Below are positions 7,591 to 13,517 of a DNA stretch of 26,223 nucleotides, one piece after another (the first letter of the stretch is position 1; each line of letters opens with the position of its first letter). This stretch comes from a virus. Both the position numbers and the translations under genes were made by a program. The stretch is from positions 1 through 26,223 of the IMG/VR virus record IMGVR_UViG_3300009124_000085. One strand, given 5' to 3'. The notes under the pieces are model-generated. The model worked only from the letters and a program-made list of their open reading frames with translations, ran no database searches and was not told the DNA's origin.

Positions 7591-7830
7591 TTAGGGCCTC
7601 TGTAATGGCCCGTCAACGTCTTTGTGGCGGTATCCGATGATTGACTCGGGCCGACAGTTTAACGCGCTACAAAGCCGCCCAACGGTCCGTAGCGTCGGAC
7701 TATAGCGACCCGTCAGCATGTTAGAGATTAGAGCCGGATACGTTCCCGCTCTTTTGGCGAGTTCGCGGTAGCTGTCGATCTCTGCGTCGGCCATCGCTTC
7801 ATTAAGTTTTGTTCGGTCAATCATTAGCAT
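7591..7830 (-). CDS. Small Cro/cI-like HTH repressor
   Basis: A 79-residue protein (MLMIDRTKLNEAMADAEIDS...) made almost entirely of a lambda-repressor-like DNA-binding domain. The HTH covers about residues 18-45: SYRELAKRAGTYPALISNML, followed by GRYSPTLRTVGRLCSALNCR, the typical fourth and fifth helices of the HTH_3 family. There is no oligomerisation or protease-sensing C-terminal domain, so it is a short repressor or Cro analogue. I chose ATG 7830 because the predicted transcription start (about 7831-7830) falls on it. The frame from 7866 would include the promoter, and no ribosome site is seen. It faces the early promoter and probably binds the GTTAG...CTAAC palindromes. It is the best candidate for a lysis/lysogeny or early/late switch. 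Confidence 0.75.
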   Translation of the reverse strand: MLMIDRTKLNEAMADAEIDSYRELAKRAGTYPALISNMLTGRYSPTLRTVGRLCSALNCRPESIIGYRHKDVDGPLQRP

Positions 7831-7837
7831 ATATAGT

Positions 7838-7866
7838 AATATAGGGAGTGATGGGTAAAAATGCAA
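7838..7866 (-). promoter_or_regulatory. Candidate repressor promoter (leftward), leaderless
   Basis: TTGCAT (7866-7861), a 17-bp spacer and TATATT (7843-7838) read leftward. The expected start is at about 7831-7830, coinciding with the ATG of the HTH gene, so the mRNA would lack a leader. It is back to back with the rightward promoter at 7904, with 37 bp between the two -35 boxes. Confidence 0.55.
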
Positions 7867-7903
7867 TGGCTCAAACTATTTTTGATTATTATTAAAAAAA
7901 GTG

Positions 7904-7932
7904 TTGACATTAGAAGGCAACGATTGTATCTT
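7904..7932 (+). promoter_or_regulatory. Early rightward promoter 1
   Basis: TTGACA at 7904-7909, a 17-bp spacer and TATCTT at 7927-7932, preceded by an AT-rich tract that could act as an UP element. It fires away from the repressor gene into the early block. Confidence 0.8.
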
Positions 7933-7941
7933 GTGTATAGA

Positions 7942-7961
7942 CGTTAGTAATAACGCTAACG
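7942..7961. promoter_or_regulatory. Operator-like palindrome 1 (CGTTAG-8-CTAACG)
   Basis: CGTTAG (7942-7947) and CTAACG (7956-7961) are perfect inverted half-sites 8 bp apart, starting about 3 bp after the predicted start of promoter 1. A protein bound here would block initiation or escape. The adjacent HTH protein is the obvious candidate. Confidence 0.6.
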
Positions 7962-7981
7962 CGAAACGAGGAGAGAAGGAA

Positions 7982-8380
7982 ATGACACAGCCCATTAAAA
8001 ACATTAAAAAAGCTACTGCAATCATGGCCGACGGAACAAAGCACCGTGTCACCTTCTGCGGAATGGACGAATTAGGGAATTATATCGTCCGACGTGGAAA
8101 ATATAATTACACTTACACAGCAGGCACCGAATGCAAGGAAATCCGCATACAGGTTGCCGACACGATAACCGTCCAACAAGATCGGTTGAGCGGTGTCGTT
8201 ATATATGACCGCAAAGTCACTCGCACTGGCAAGCCATATCGTAGGAGCAACGGACAGCACTGGATAGAGTGCAGAGTATCAGAAGACGGCGGCACGGCAT
8301 ACGCGCATTACCAGATTGGTGTAGAAGCGCCCTTCGGTTGGGACTATGATGAATGGATAAACGAAGGGCTTGCGGCATAG
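7982..8380 (+). CDS. Early protein of unknown function (132 aa)
   Basis: First gene after early promoter 1. ATG 7982 follows a purine-rich leader with GAGGAG and AAGGA; an upstream TTG frame overlaps the promoter and is rejected. The protein is soluble, with no membrane segment. The first 60 residues look like a small beta-rich domain (TAIMADGTKHRVTFCGMDEL, then a Tyr-rich GKYNYTYTAGTECK). The C-terminal half has GKPYRRSNGQHWIECRVSED and ends with an acidic, aromatic tail (FGWDYDEWINEGLAA). I do not recognise a family. Position suggests an immediate-early factor, such as a host takeover or anti-defence protein, but that is inference from location only. A terminator follows directly, so it is probably transcribed as a single gene. 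Confidence 0.75.
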   Translation: MTQPIKNIKKATAIMADGTKHRVTFCGMDELGNYIVRRGKYNYTYTAGTECKEIRIQVADTITVQQDRLSGVVIYDRKVTRTGKPYRRSNGQHWIECRVSEDGGTAYAHYQIGVEAPFGWDYDEWINEGLAA

Positions 8381-8387
8381 CTCAGAA

Positions 8388-8419
8388 GGGAGGGGTTCCG
8401 GCCCCTCCCAACTTTTTTT
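8388..8419 (+). terminator. Intrinsic terminator after the first early gene
   Basis: GGGAGGGG (8388-8395) pairs perfectly with CCCCTCCC (8402-8409) around TTCCGG. The T-tract 8413-8419 follows and is also the beginning of promoter cassette copy 2. Confidence 0.88.
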
Positions 8420-8510
8420 GATTATTGTTAAAAAAAGTATTGACATTAAAAAGAAACGATTGTATCTTGTGTATTAGAAGTTAGTAATGACGCTAACGCA
8501 AACCGAGGAG
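8415..8510 (+). repeat. Promoter-operator-ribosome site cassette, copy 2
   Basis: Near-identical to 7879-7973. Differences are concentrated in the spacer (TAAAAAGAAA against TAGAAGGCAA) and around +1. The -35, -10, palindrome arms and ribosome site are kept, which argues for selection on these elements. Confidence 0.9.
8440..8497 (+). promoter_or_regulatory. Early rightward promoter 2 with operator
   Basis: TTGACA at 8440-8445, a 17-bp spacer and TATCTT at 8463-8468. The operator-like half-sites GTTAG (8480-8484) and CTAAC (8493-8497) have the same 8-bp gap as in copy 1. Confidence 0.8.
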
Positions 8511-8517
8511 CTTCAAA

Positions 8518-8964
8518 ATGACTTACGAAATCAACGAAATCAACATCGCAGACATCGAATGGATGGGCGGTTGCATGGAGGATGACGCAGGGTATCTAAA
8601 ATATAGCGCGGTCCATGCTTGGATCGGCGACGAAACGCTCTGCGGCGCAACGCCTCGCGGAGAAATCACCGACGTATCGCACGGCAACGAGTGCAAGCGT
8701 TGCCTCAAGAAGGTCGCAAAGATTGAAGCGTTAGAGGTCGAGGCCGAAGTCGAGCCGGTCGAGGCCGAGGTCGAGCCAGTCGTTGACATCGACTACCTAA
8801 TCGCCCACAACAGCGGCTTCTCAAGCCTCGACGATATGCTCAACGCTCGCGGCGGGTATCGCCCCTCATGCGATGTAAGCCGGTTAGAGATGGAATTGAT
8901 AGCTGACGCATACGACGCGGCACAGTCGGCCAGAGGCGACGAGAGAAGGGCTTTCCGCTACTAA
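8518..8964 (+). CDS. Early acidic protein of unknown function (148 aa)
   Basis: Driven by early promoter 2, with ACCGAGGAG at 8502-8510 placed 7 nt before ATG 8518. The N-terminal 70 residues have a possible metal site, with Cys in TLCGAT and the CKRC pair of HGNECKRCLKK. Residues about 77-90 are a duplicated VEAEVEP motif, encoded by a 21-bp tandem DNA repeat (8737-8757 and 8758-8778, two base differences). The C-terminal part (from YLIAHNSGFSSLDD) is a separate helical segment ending in ERRAFRY. The acidic repeat probably acts as a linker. I do not recognise the family. No membrane segment is seen. Confidence 0.72.
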   Translation: MTYEINEINIADIEWMGGCMEDDAGYLKYSAVHAWIGDETLCGATPRGEITDVSHGNECKRCLKKVAKIEALEVEAEVEPVEAEVEPVVDIDYLIAHNSGFSSLDDMLNARGGYRPSCDVSRLEMELIADAYDAAQSARGDERRAFRY

Positions 8965-8973
8965 GAGAGGAGG

Positions 8974-8991
8974 GAGGGGTTTCGGCCCCTC
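8974..8991 (+). terminator. Hairpin after the 148-aa gene, no T-tract
   Basis: GAGGGG (8974-8979) pairs with CCCCTC (8986-8991) around TTTCGG. It resembles the terminator at 8388 but lacks the U-tract, so it is probably a weak terminator, an mRNA-stabilising hairpin or a decayed copy. Confidence 0.45.
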
Positions 8992-9014
8992 GCCATAACC
9001 GAGGAGACTTGACC

Positions 9015-9254
9015 ATGACCTTTACGCATACCTTCGACGACCGCGACGAGAACGGCCCCGACCTTACGATTGAGGTCGGAACTGATGCAGGATCGCCCGC
9101 CTGCCGTTACAACGAATATCCGGCAGAACCGGCGGATTGGTGGATCGAGGAAATTACCGACGCAGACGGCAACCACTACGACGAGGAGTATTTCACGGCT
9201 CAAGAATGGGCCAATATCGAAAACGCCGCAGAGGCGGCACTGGAGGCGAACTAA
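9015..9254 (+). CDS. Small acidic protein of unknown function (79 aa)
   Basis: ATG 9015 lies 8 nt after ACCGAGGAG (8998-9006) and is preferred over an in-frame TTG two codons earlier. The protein is very acidic and Trp/Tyr-rich (MTFTHTFDDRDENGPDLTIE, ADWWIEEITDADGNHYDEEY) and ends AAEAALEAN. Strong negative charge on a small phage early protein is compatible with a DNA-mimic or inhibitor, but no family is recognised. Its stop overlaps the next start (TAATG), so the two genes are translationally coupled. Confidence 0.7.
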   Translation: MTFTHTFDDRDENGPDLTIEVGTDAGSPACRYNEYPAEPADWWIEEITDADGNHYDEEYFTAQEWANIENAAEAALEAN

Positions 9255-9532
9255 TGGAACAGGAAATAATCAAGCTCAGACGCGAGGGCAAGACAACGAC
9301 AGAGATCACCAGAACGACCGGCGTGAGCTACTACCGACAACGCCAAATCTACGACGCGCACAACGTCCCGACTCCGAGCAGATACGGCGCGACCCGTCGC
9401 CGGATTCTCGAACTCCTCGACGTGGGCGCAATGACCCAGAGCGAGATCGCTCGGACGCTCGGCGTATCGCGGCAACTCGTCAGTGAGGTCAAGCAAATCG
9501 AATTGACAAAAACAGGTGTTGACAAGGAGTAG
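9254..9532 (+). CDS. Small two-HTH DNA-binding regulator (92 aa)
   Basis: Begins at ATG 9254 inside the previous stop (TAATG). Residues 1-30 (MEQEIIKLRREGKTTTEITR followed by TTGVSYYRQRQ) read as one helix-turn-helix of the homeodomain-like resolvase/transposase type. Residues about 45-80 form a second, clearer one: RRRILELLDVGAMTQSEIAR then TLGVSRQLVSEVKQ. Two HTH units in tandem suggest a sequence-specific DNA binder, perhaps a regulator of early transcription or a replication accessory. There is no catalytic domain. Early promoter 3 begins inside its last codons (TTGACA at 9519), so it could control its downstream neighbours. Confidence 0.75.
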   Translation: MEQEIIKLRREGKTTTEITRTTGVSYYRQRQIYDAHNVPTPSRYGATRRRILELLDVGAMTQSEIARTLGVSRQLVSEVKQIELTKTGVDKE

Positions 9533-9547
9533 GCTTGTATATATCTT
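9519..9547 (+). promoter_or_regulatory. Early rightward promoter 3 (no operator)
   Basis: GTGTTGACA, a 17-bp spacer and TATCTT (9542-9547) reproduce the core of promoters 1 and 2, including the identical -10 hexamer. The GTTAG-CTAAC palindrome is absent, so this promoter should escape the control proposed for the other two. Another TTGACA lies at 9503-9508. Confidence 0.7.
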
Positions 9548-9580
9548 TAATAACATCACCAACAACCGAGGAGCTTGACA

Positions 9581-9691
9581 ATGAAAACATTTATGAACAA
9601 CGCGGCGGCATTTTTAGCGGTCGCCATCGGCTACTTGGCCGTCGAATGGTTCGCTGAGGCACTAAGCCACGCGATGGGAGCCGGACTATGA
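9581..9691 (+). CDS. 36-aa single-span membrane peptide
   Basis: ATG 9581 follows ACCGAGGAG (9565-9573) by 7 nt. The peptide starts MKTFMNNAAAFLAVAIGYLA and continues to an acidic/aromatic segment with EWFAEALSHAMGAGL. Residues about 8-26 form one hydrophobic helix, so it is probably an inner-membrane peptide. It is the first gene after promoter 3 and overlaps the next gene by four bases (ATGA). Function is unknown; small early membrane peptides in phages may act in superinfection exclusion or as host inhibitors, but nothing here is diagnostic. Confidence 0.65.
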   Translation: MKTFMNNAAAFLAVAIGYLAVEWFAEALSHAMGAGL

Positions 9692-9897
9692 AAGTCAAGG
9701 ACTGCCCGTATTGCACGGACCGCATGTATATCTACATGAAGCAAGAGCGGTGGGTCTGCGCCGACCACGCCCGATGCGGCTATACGCTCGACGCTACGCC
9801 CGACGAGATCGCCGCCGCCGTCAACGTCTATAGCAAGCGCATCCGGCGCGAGGTAACGGCTCAGACGGGCAACGTGGCCCCTGCTGTAGAGATATAA
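9688..9897 (+). CDS. Small zinc-ribbon protein (Lar-like)
   Basis: A 69-residue protein with C6-x2-C9 (KDCPYCTDRM) and C24...C30 (WVCADHARCGY), followed by DEIAAAVNVYSKR. The layout CPxC, a short beta hairpin with an aromatic-V-C pair, then an Ala-rich helix ending near W/YxxR resembles Lar-type restriction-alleviation proteins and related phage zinc fingers. Lar proteins modulate host restriction; that function is inferred from the fold only. Its ATG overlaps the stop of the membrane peptide, with GGGAG 7 nt upstream. It is the last gene before a 240-bp structured non-coding stretch. Confidence 0.68.
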   Translation: MKVKDCPYCTDRMYIYMKQERWVCADHARCGYTLDATPDEIAAAVNVYSKRIRREVTAQTGNVAPAVEI

Positions 9898-9902
9898 ACT
9901 AA

Positions 9903-10012
9903 TGGGGCGAGCGGCGGGAATAGCGGAGTGCAGACTGGGGAGTCGAATCACCGCGAAAAACTGCGAGAGCGATGGGGAGCATTCGCGACGACCGCAGGGG
10001 CCGCTCGCCCCA
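9903..10012 (+). ncRNA. Candidate structured RNA closed by a 13-bp stem
   Basis: TGGGGCGAGCGGC (9903-9915) is perfectly complementary to GCCGCTCGCCCCA (10000-10012), closing an 84-nt interior. Inside are a GACT-GGGG-AGTC hairpin (9933-9944) flanked by GCG..GTG/CAC-CGC pairings, and a second hairpin around GCGATGGGGAGCATTCGC (9969-9986). The two hairpin loops share GGGGAG. There is no T-tract, so it does not look like a simple terminator. The outer stem followed by A and CCA (10013-10016) recalls a tRNA end, but there is no T-arm or anticodon arm, so it is not a canonical tRNA. An 82-codon frame crosses it but has no ribosome site and Arg/Gln-rich composition. Confidence 0.5.
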
Positions 10013-10039
10013 ACCAACATACAACAGATTAAACCCTAT

Positions 10040-10067
10040 TCGCGGCAACGAGAGGAGAGGGCCGCGA
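10040..10067 (+). other. Hairpin in leader of the putative ssDNA-binding gene
   Basis: TCGCGGC (10040-10046) pairs with GCCGCGA (10061-10067) around a 14-nt purine-rich loop containing GAGAGGAGAGG. It lies 70 bp before the next ribosome site, within the stretch 9898-10137 that has no supported gene. It may stabilise or regulate the leader. Confidence 0.4.
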
Positions 10068-10137
10068 GAAATAAAACCAATCAATCAAATCACCGACAAC
10101 GACCAGAGTGTCAACGTCAACTTAGGAGATTAGAAAA

Positions 10138-10761
10138 ATGGGATTTTTGAACTTAAACAGCGAAAGAAAATATCTTCCCCGCCTTGATATGGACCTCCGC
10201 GCCGGACGATTCTTCGCCGTTGAGCGCACACAGAACGCCGCCGGAGAATGGGAGTCGGAGAAGATCGAAGTTGAAAAGCCGCGTTTCGTCGCCGACCTCG
10301 CCAATTGCGAAATCGGATGGACGGCCTTTATCGATAAACGCCCAGACTCCGTTATGCGTCACTGCGCCGACGGTATGCCGCCTCAACCCACGCCGGAACA
10401 TAAAGCGGCGTTCGGGATCAACGTCAAGATCGTCGGCGGCGACTTCGACGGTTCGCTTCGTAAATTCGGAAAACAGGGCATAACCATCGGGAAAGCGTTC
10501 GACGATTTGGTCGACGCGTGGCAAGCGTTGCCGGAAGCAACCGACCCGACGAAATGCCCCGTCGTAGCTGTCACCGGCACGACCCCCGTCAAAGCCGGTC
10601 AGTCAACAAATTACGCCCCTAAATGGGGGATTGTCGAGTTTGTCGAACGCCCCGCAGAGTTCGACGACCACATCCCTGCGCGTCGTGACATTGCCGCAGA
10701 GAAAGCGGCAGAGGAGGCCACACAGGCCGCCGTCGCCGCTGATGATGTAGAGTTTCTTTAA
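10138..10761 (+). CDS. Putative single-stranded DNA-binding protein (207 aa)
   Basis: ATG 10138 follows TTAGGAG by about 10 nt. The 207-residue protein has a compact N-terminal domain (MGFLNLNSERKYLPRLDMDL onwards), beta-rich with aromatic and Lys residues, and about 40 residues of Ala/Glu-rich linker. The C-terminus is acidic with a final hydrophobic pair (AADDVEFL), like the DDxPF tip of bacterial and T7-type SSBs that recruits partners. It precedes a RusA-like resolvase and a PrimPol-helicase, where an SSB is expected. I do not recognise the core domain, so the function is inferred from tail and neighbours. It could instead be another recombination accessory protein. Confidence 0.6.
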   Translation: MGFLNLNSERKYLPRLDMDLRAGRFFAVERTQNAAGEWESEKIEVEKPRFVADLANCEIGWTAFIDKRPDSVMRHCADGMPPQPTPEHKAAFGINVKIVGGDFDGSLRKFGKQGITIGKAFDDLVDAWQALPEATDPTKCPVVAVTGTTPVKAGQSTNYAPKWGIVEFVERPAEFDDHIPARRDIAAEKAAEEATQAAVAADDVEFL

Positions 10762-10772
10762 ACCCTTAAAAC

Positions 10773-10819
10773 GCCCGACGGCCCCCCCTCCTCTTGGGGC
10801 CGTCGGGCTATATTATTTT
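10773..10819 (+). terminator. Intrinsic terminator between SSB-like gene and RusA gene
   Basis: GCCCGACGGCCCC (10773-10785) pairs perfectly over 13 bp with GGGGCCGTCGGGC (10796-10808), followed by TATATTATTTT. It would reduce transcription of the replication genes relative to the SSB-like gene. The T-rich tail runs directly into the TTG start proposed for the resolvase. Confidence 0.85.
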
Positions 10820-11207
10820 GAATCAGACACTCATACTTGACGGCGAGCTACCCGCCCTAAACGAGATAATCGCGGCAAGTAAATCGCACTGGTCGCGCTA
10901 CTCTCGCGTCAAGCGCGGCAATACGCAGATCGTCGCGCTTGAGTGTCGAGCGCAAAAACTAAAACCCGTTGACGCGCCCGTTGAGGTCACGTTCCGTCAC
11001 TACAGACCCAACCGCCGGAAAGACCCCGACAACGTAGCCGGAGGCGCACAAAAGGCTATTCTTGACGGATTAGTCAAAGCGAAGATTCTCCCCGACGACA
11101 CAATGCGTTATATTAGTTCTCTCCATCACTTTTTCCAGATTGACCGCAAAAAACCGAGGATAGAGGTACAAATCAATGTCACAAATCAAGAGGAAATTCG
11201 CGCTTGA
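10818..11207 (+). CDS. RusA-like Holliday junction resolvase (TTG start)
   Basis: A roughly 129-residue endonuclease predicted to resolve four-way junctions in replicating or recombining phage DNA. The diagnostic stretch is NRRKDPDNVAGGAQKAILDG followed by LVKAKILPDDTMRYI, which carries the conserved Asp residues of the RusA family (RRKDPDN, ILDGL, ILPDD). The N-terminus LILDGELPALNEIIAASK also fits, since RusA proteins start at this beta strand. No ATG is available. TTG 10818 gives the family-typical start; an upstream TTG at 10794 lies inside the terminator stem and is less likely. The ribosome site is poor, so expression is probably low. The 3' end overlaps the PrimPol gene by 32 bp. Confidence 0.85.
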   Translation: MNQTLILDGELPALNEIIAASKSHWSRYSRVKRGNTQIVALECRAQKLKPVDAPVEVTFRHYRPNRRKDPDNVAGGAQKAILDGLVKAKILPDDTMRYISSLHHFFQIDRKKPRIEVQINVTNQEEIRA

Positions 11208-13506
11208 ATACGCACAAAGGGGTTGGCAGGTTTTTCCCTGCCATTTCATAACGACGAGCGGCACCTGCTCATGCGGCGAGGATTGCGACAGTGCGGGAAA
11301 ACATCCAATGACGTACGGCGGTCTAAACGACGCGACAACGGACGAGCAACAAATCCGAGATTGGTGGAGTCAATCGCCCTACGCGAATGTCGGCATACGC
11401 ACCGGCGAGGTTTCCGGCATCACTGCGATTGATATCGACCCACGCCACGACGGAGATGCGACATGGCGCGAACTGGAGCAGACCGTCGGCCCGATACCCG
11501 ACACACCAACCCAGACGACCGGCGGCAACGGGCAACATATTATAGTCAACTATACGCCGCGCCTTCATACACAGAACGATGTCGCGCAGGGTATCGACAT
11601 TAAAAACGACGGCGGCTATATCCTTGCTGAACCGAGCAACCACGCGAGCGGTGGGACATACGAGTGGGAACTGGCTTTGCATTACGACGACCACGCGCCC
11701 GTCGATCTGGCCGAGGCTTGGCCCAATGGCCTCGACAGGCTTGTTGAGCTACAGCAGGGCAATCGACCCCAGTTGACGCGCACGACGCGCCAGACAGCCG
11801 CAGAAGGCCAAATAGAGCGCGAGGCGGGGCAGAACCTCGCGGCGGGGCAGGTTATCGCCGAGGGGTCGCGGAACGCTACACTGACGAGCATCGCCGGATC
11901 GCTACGCCGTCGCGGTCTTGACGCGGAACAGATCGCCGCGATGCTCCATCAATACAATCAACAGTTCTGCTCGCCGGAATTAGACGCAACCGAAGTTGAC
12001 CGCATCGCGCAGGGCATGATGCGCTACGAACCCGCGCCCCCGCTCCCGTCAACCATCGACCCCGACCTCGGCGTGACCGCTGAGTCGGCTTCTGCGCCTT
12101 CGGGCGGCGGGTATAACGTTGTCGGTCTACCGATGACCGACGGAGGCAATAGGGACCGTCTGGTCGCTCGCTACGGCTCGCAAATACTCTACGTTCCCGA
12201 ACAGGGTTGGCACCTCTGGGATGGCGTGCGTTGGCGACTTGACAACGAGACCCGCATCCAAGAAATGGCCCTCGACACAGCGCGAACGATACGCGCAGAG
12301 GAGCGAACCGGTATCGTCGATAAGCAAGGCGTTGACATTGCCGAGAAATGGAGCCTGTCGAGCGAGTCCCTCGTTCGCGTAAACGCGATGATTAAGCTCG
12401 CGCAATCACACCCGTCAATCGTCTGCGGCGTATCCGACCTTGATACGCATCCGTTTCTCTACAACGCGGCGAATACTACGGTTGATCTGCTGACCGGCGA
12501 AACACTCGACCCCGACCCGACGCACCGCTTGACCCAACGCTCGCGAATGATCTACAAACCCGACGCGACCTGCCCTTACTGGTGCGAGTTTGTCGGTCAA
12601 ATCTTACGCGAAGATAAAGCCGTAATACGCCACCTTCAAAAATACCTCGGCTTGGCGTTGACCGGCGACATGACGAGCGAGGCCATGTTTATTTTATACG
12701 GCGAAGGGGCCAACGGTAAGTCAATCCTGCTTGAAGTCCTCGCGTATCTCATGGGCGATTATCTAAGCACTGCACCGGCCCACACGTTTCTTTCCTCTTC
12801 GCGTAACGAGTCGATCCGCAACGACCTCGCCATGTTGCGCGGTGCGCGGTTGGTGACGGTATCGGAAACCAACAAAGGGTCATCGCTCGACGAGGCTGTA
12901 ATTAAGCGCACGGTATCCGGCGACCAAGAAACGGCGCGGTTTCTCCATAAAGAATATTTCTCATTCCATCCACAGTATAAAATCCTTTTAGCGACCAACA
13001 ACAAGCCAGAAATCAAAGGCGGCACCCACGGCACATGGCGACGACTTCACTTGATAGAGTTCGGCGTAAAGTTCGGCAGTGCCGGACATCCGGCGGCAGG
13101 TAAAAAAGACGAGATAATCGCACGACTCAAAAGCGAGGCGAGCGGAATCTTAAACTGGCTTATTGAGGGGTATCAACTCTACCGCGCCGAGGGATTAGAA
13201 CAGCCGGACGCGGTGCGCGATTCCACTGCGAGCTACCGAGAGGACCAAGACCCACTAATAGATTTCTTCGGCACCTGTTGCGAGATCGGCAGTGACTACA
13301 CTGTGACCACGAGCGACCTGCGCGAAGCCTACAACGCACATACAGGCGAAGATCGGTCTGCGGTCTGGTTCGGTCGGCTTATGTCGGAACACGGATACAA
13401 GCCGGAAAGCGTTGGCGGCAGGGGCAACCGCACCCGCGTATATCGCGGGCTTATGTTGAGCGAGGACGGGCAAGCCCTGCTCGCCCGTAATGATTTCCAA
13501 TATTAA
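11176..13506 (+). CDS. PrimPol-D5 family primase-helicase
   Basis: A 776-residue replication protein that would synthesise primers and unwind DNA at the fork. Residues about 5-190 are the bifunctional primase/polymerase N-terminal domain: a Cys cluster (CSCGEDC, 31-37), the catalytic D86-I-D88 (TAIDIDPRHDG), GGNGQHIIV with H121, and the GGYILAEPSNHASGG strand. A central linker (about 190-420) connects to the P4/D5-type SF3 helicase: Walker A GEGANGKS at 509-516, Walker B-like RLVTVSE, sensor 1 LLATNNKP near 604-611 and an Arg finger GTWRRL near 618-623. ATG 11176 has GAGGT upstream and overlaps the resolvase gene. The fusion is typical of self-sufficient phage or satellite replicons and explains the absence of a separate primase or helicase gene. 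No DNA polymerase gene is visible. Confidence 0.92.
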   Translation: MSQIKRKFALEYAQRGWQVFPCHFITTSGTCSCGEDCDSAGKHPMTYGGLNDATTDEQQIRDWWSQSPYANVGIRTGEVSGITAIDIDPRHDGDATWRELEQTVGPIPDTPTQTTGGNGQHIIVNYTPRLHTQNDVAQGIDIKNDGGYILAEPSNHASGGTYEWELALHYDDHAPVDLAEAWPNGLDRLVELQQGNRPQLTRTTRQTAAEGQIEREAGQNLAAGQVIAEGSRNATLTSIAGSLRRRGLDAEQIAAMLHQYNQQFCSPELDATEVDRIAQGMMRYEPAPPLPSTIDPDLGVTAESASAPSGGGYNVVGLPMTDGGNRDRLVARYGSQILYVPEQGWHLWDGVRWRLDNETRIQEMALDTARTIRAEERTGIVDKQGVDIAEKWSLSSESLVRVNAMIKLAQSHPSIVCGVSDLDTHPFLYNAANTTVDLLTGETLDPDPTHRLTQRSRMIYKPDATCPYWCEFVGQILREDKAVIRHLQKYLGLALTGDMTSEAMFILYGEGANGKSILLEVLAYLMGDYLSTAPAHTFLSSSRNESIRNDLAMLRGARLVTVSETNKGSSLDEAVIKRTVSGDQETARFLHKEYFSFHPQYKILLATNNKPEIKGGTHGTWRRLHLIEFGVKFGSAGHPAAGKKDEIIARLKSEASGILNWLIEGYQLYRAEGLEQPDAVRDSTASYREDQDPLIDFFGTCCEIGSDYTVTTSDLREAYNAHTGEDRSAVWFGRLMSEHGYKPESVGGRGNRTRVYRGLMLSEDGQALLARNDFQY

Positions 13507-13517
13507 CCGAGGAGCGT

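Larger units (their letters stand above)
7879..7973 (+). repeat. Promoter-operator-ribosome site cassette, copy 1
   Basis: This ~95-bp block recurs at 8415-8510 with few differences. It holds an AT-rich upstream segment, TTGACA, a 17-bp spacer, TATCTT, a GTTAG-8-CTAAC palindrome and a GAGGAG ribosome site. Each copy ends just before a different gene. Confidence 0.9.

Noticed and set aside
9903-10016. tRNA or tmRNA at the stem ending in ACCA
   Set aside because: No T-loop TTCGA before the acceptor, no anticodon arm, and no tmRNA tag frame. Only the end of the stem resembles a tRNA.
9902-10150. 82-codon ORF across the structured element
   Set aside because: It has no ribosome site, an Arg/Gln-rich composition, and runs into the start of the next gene through its Shine-Dalgarno region. 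A perfect 13-bp stem explains the sequence better.
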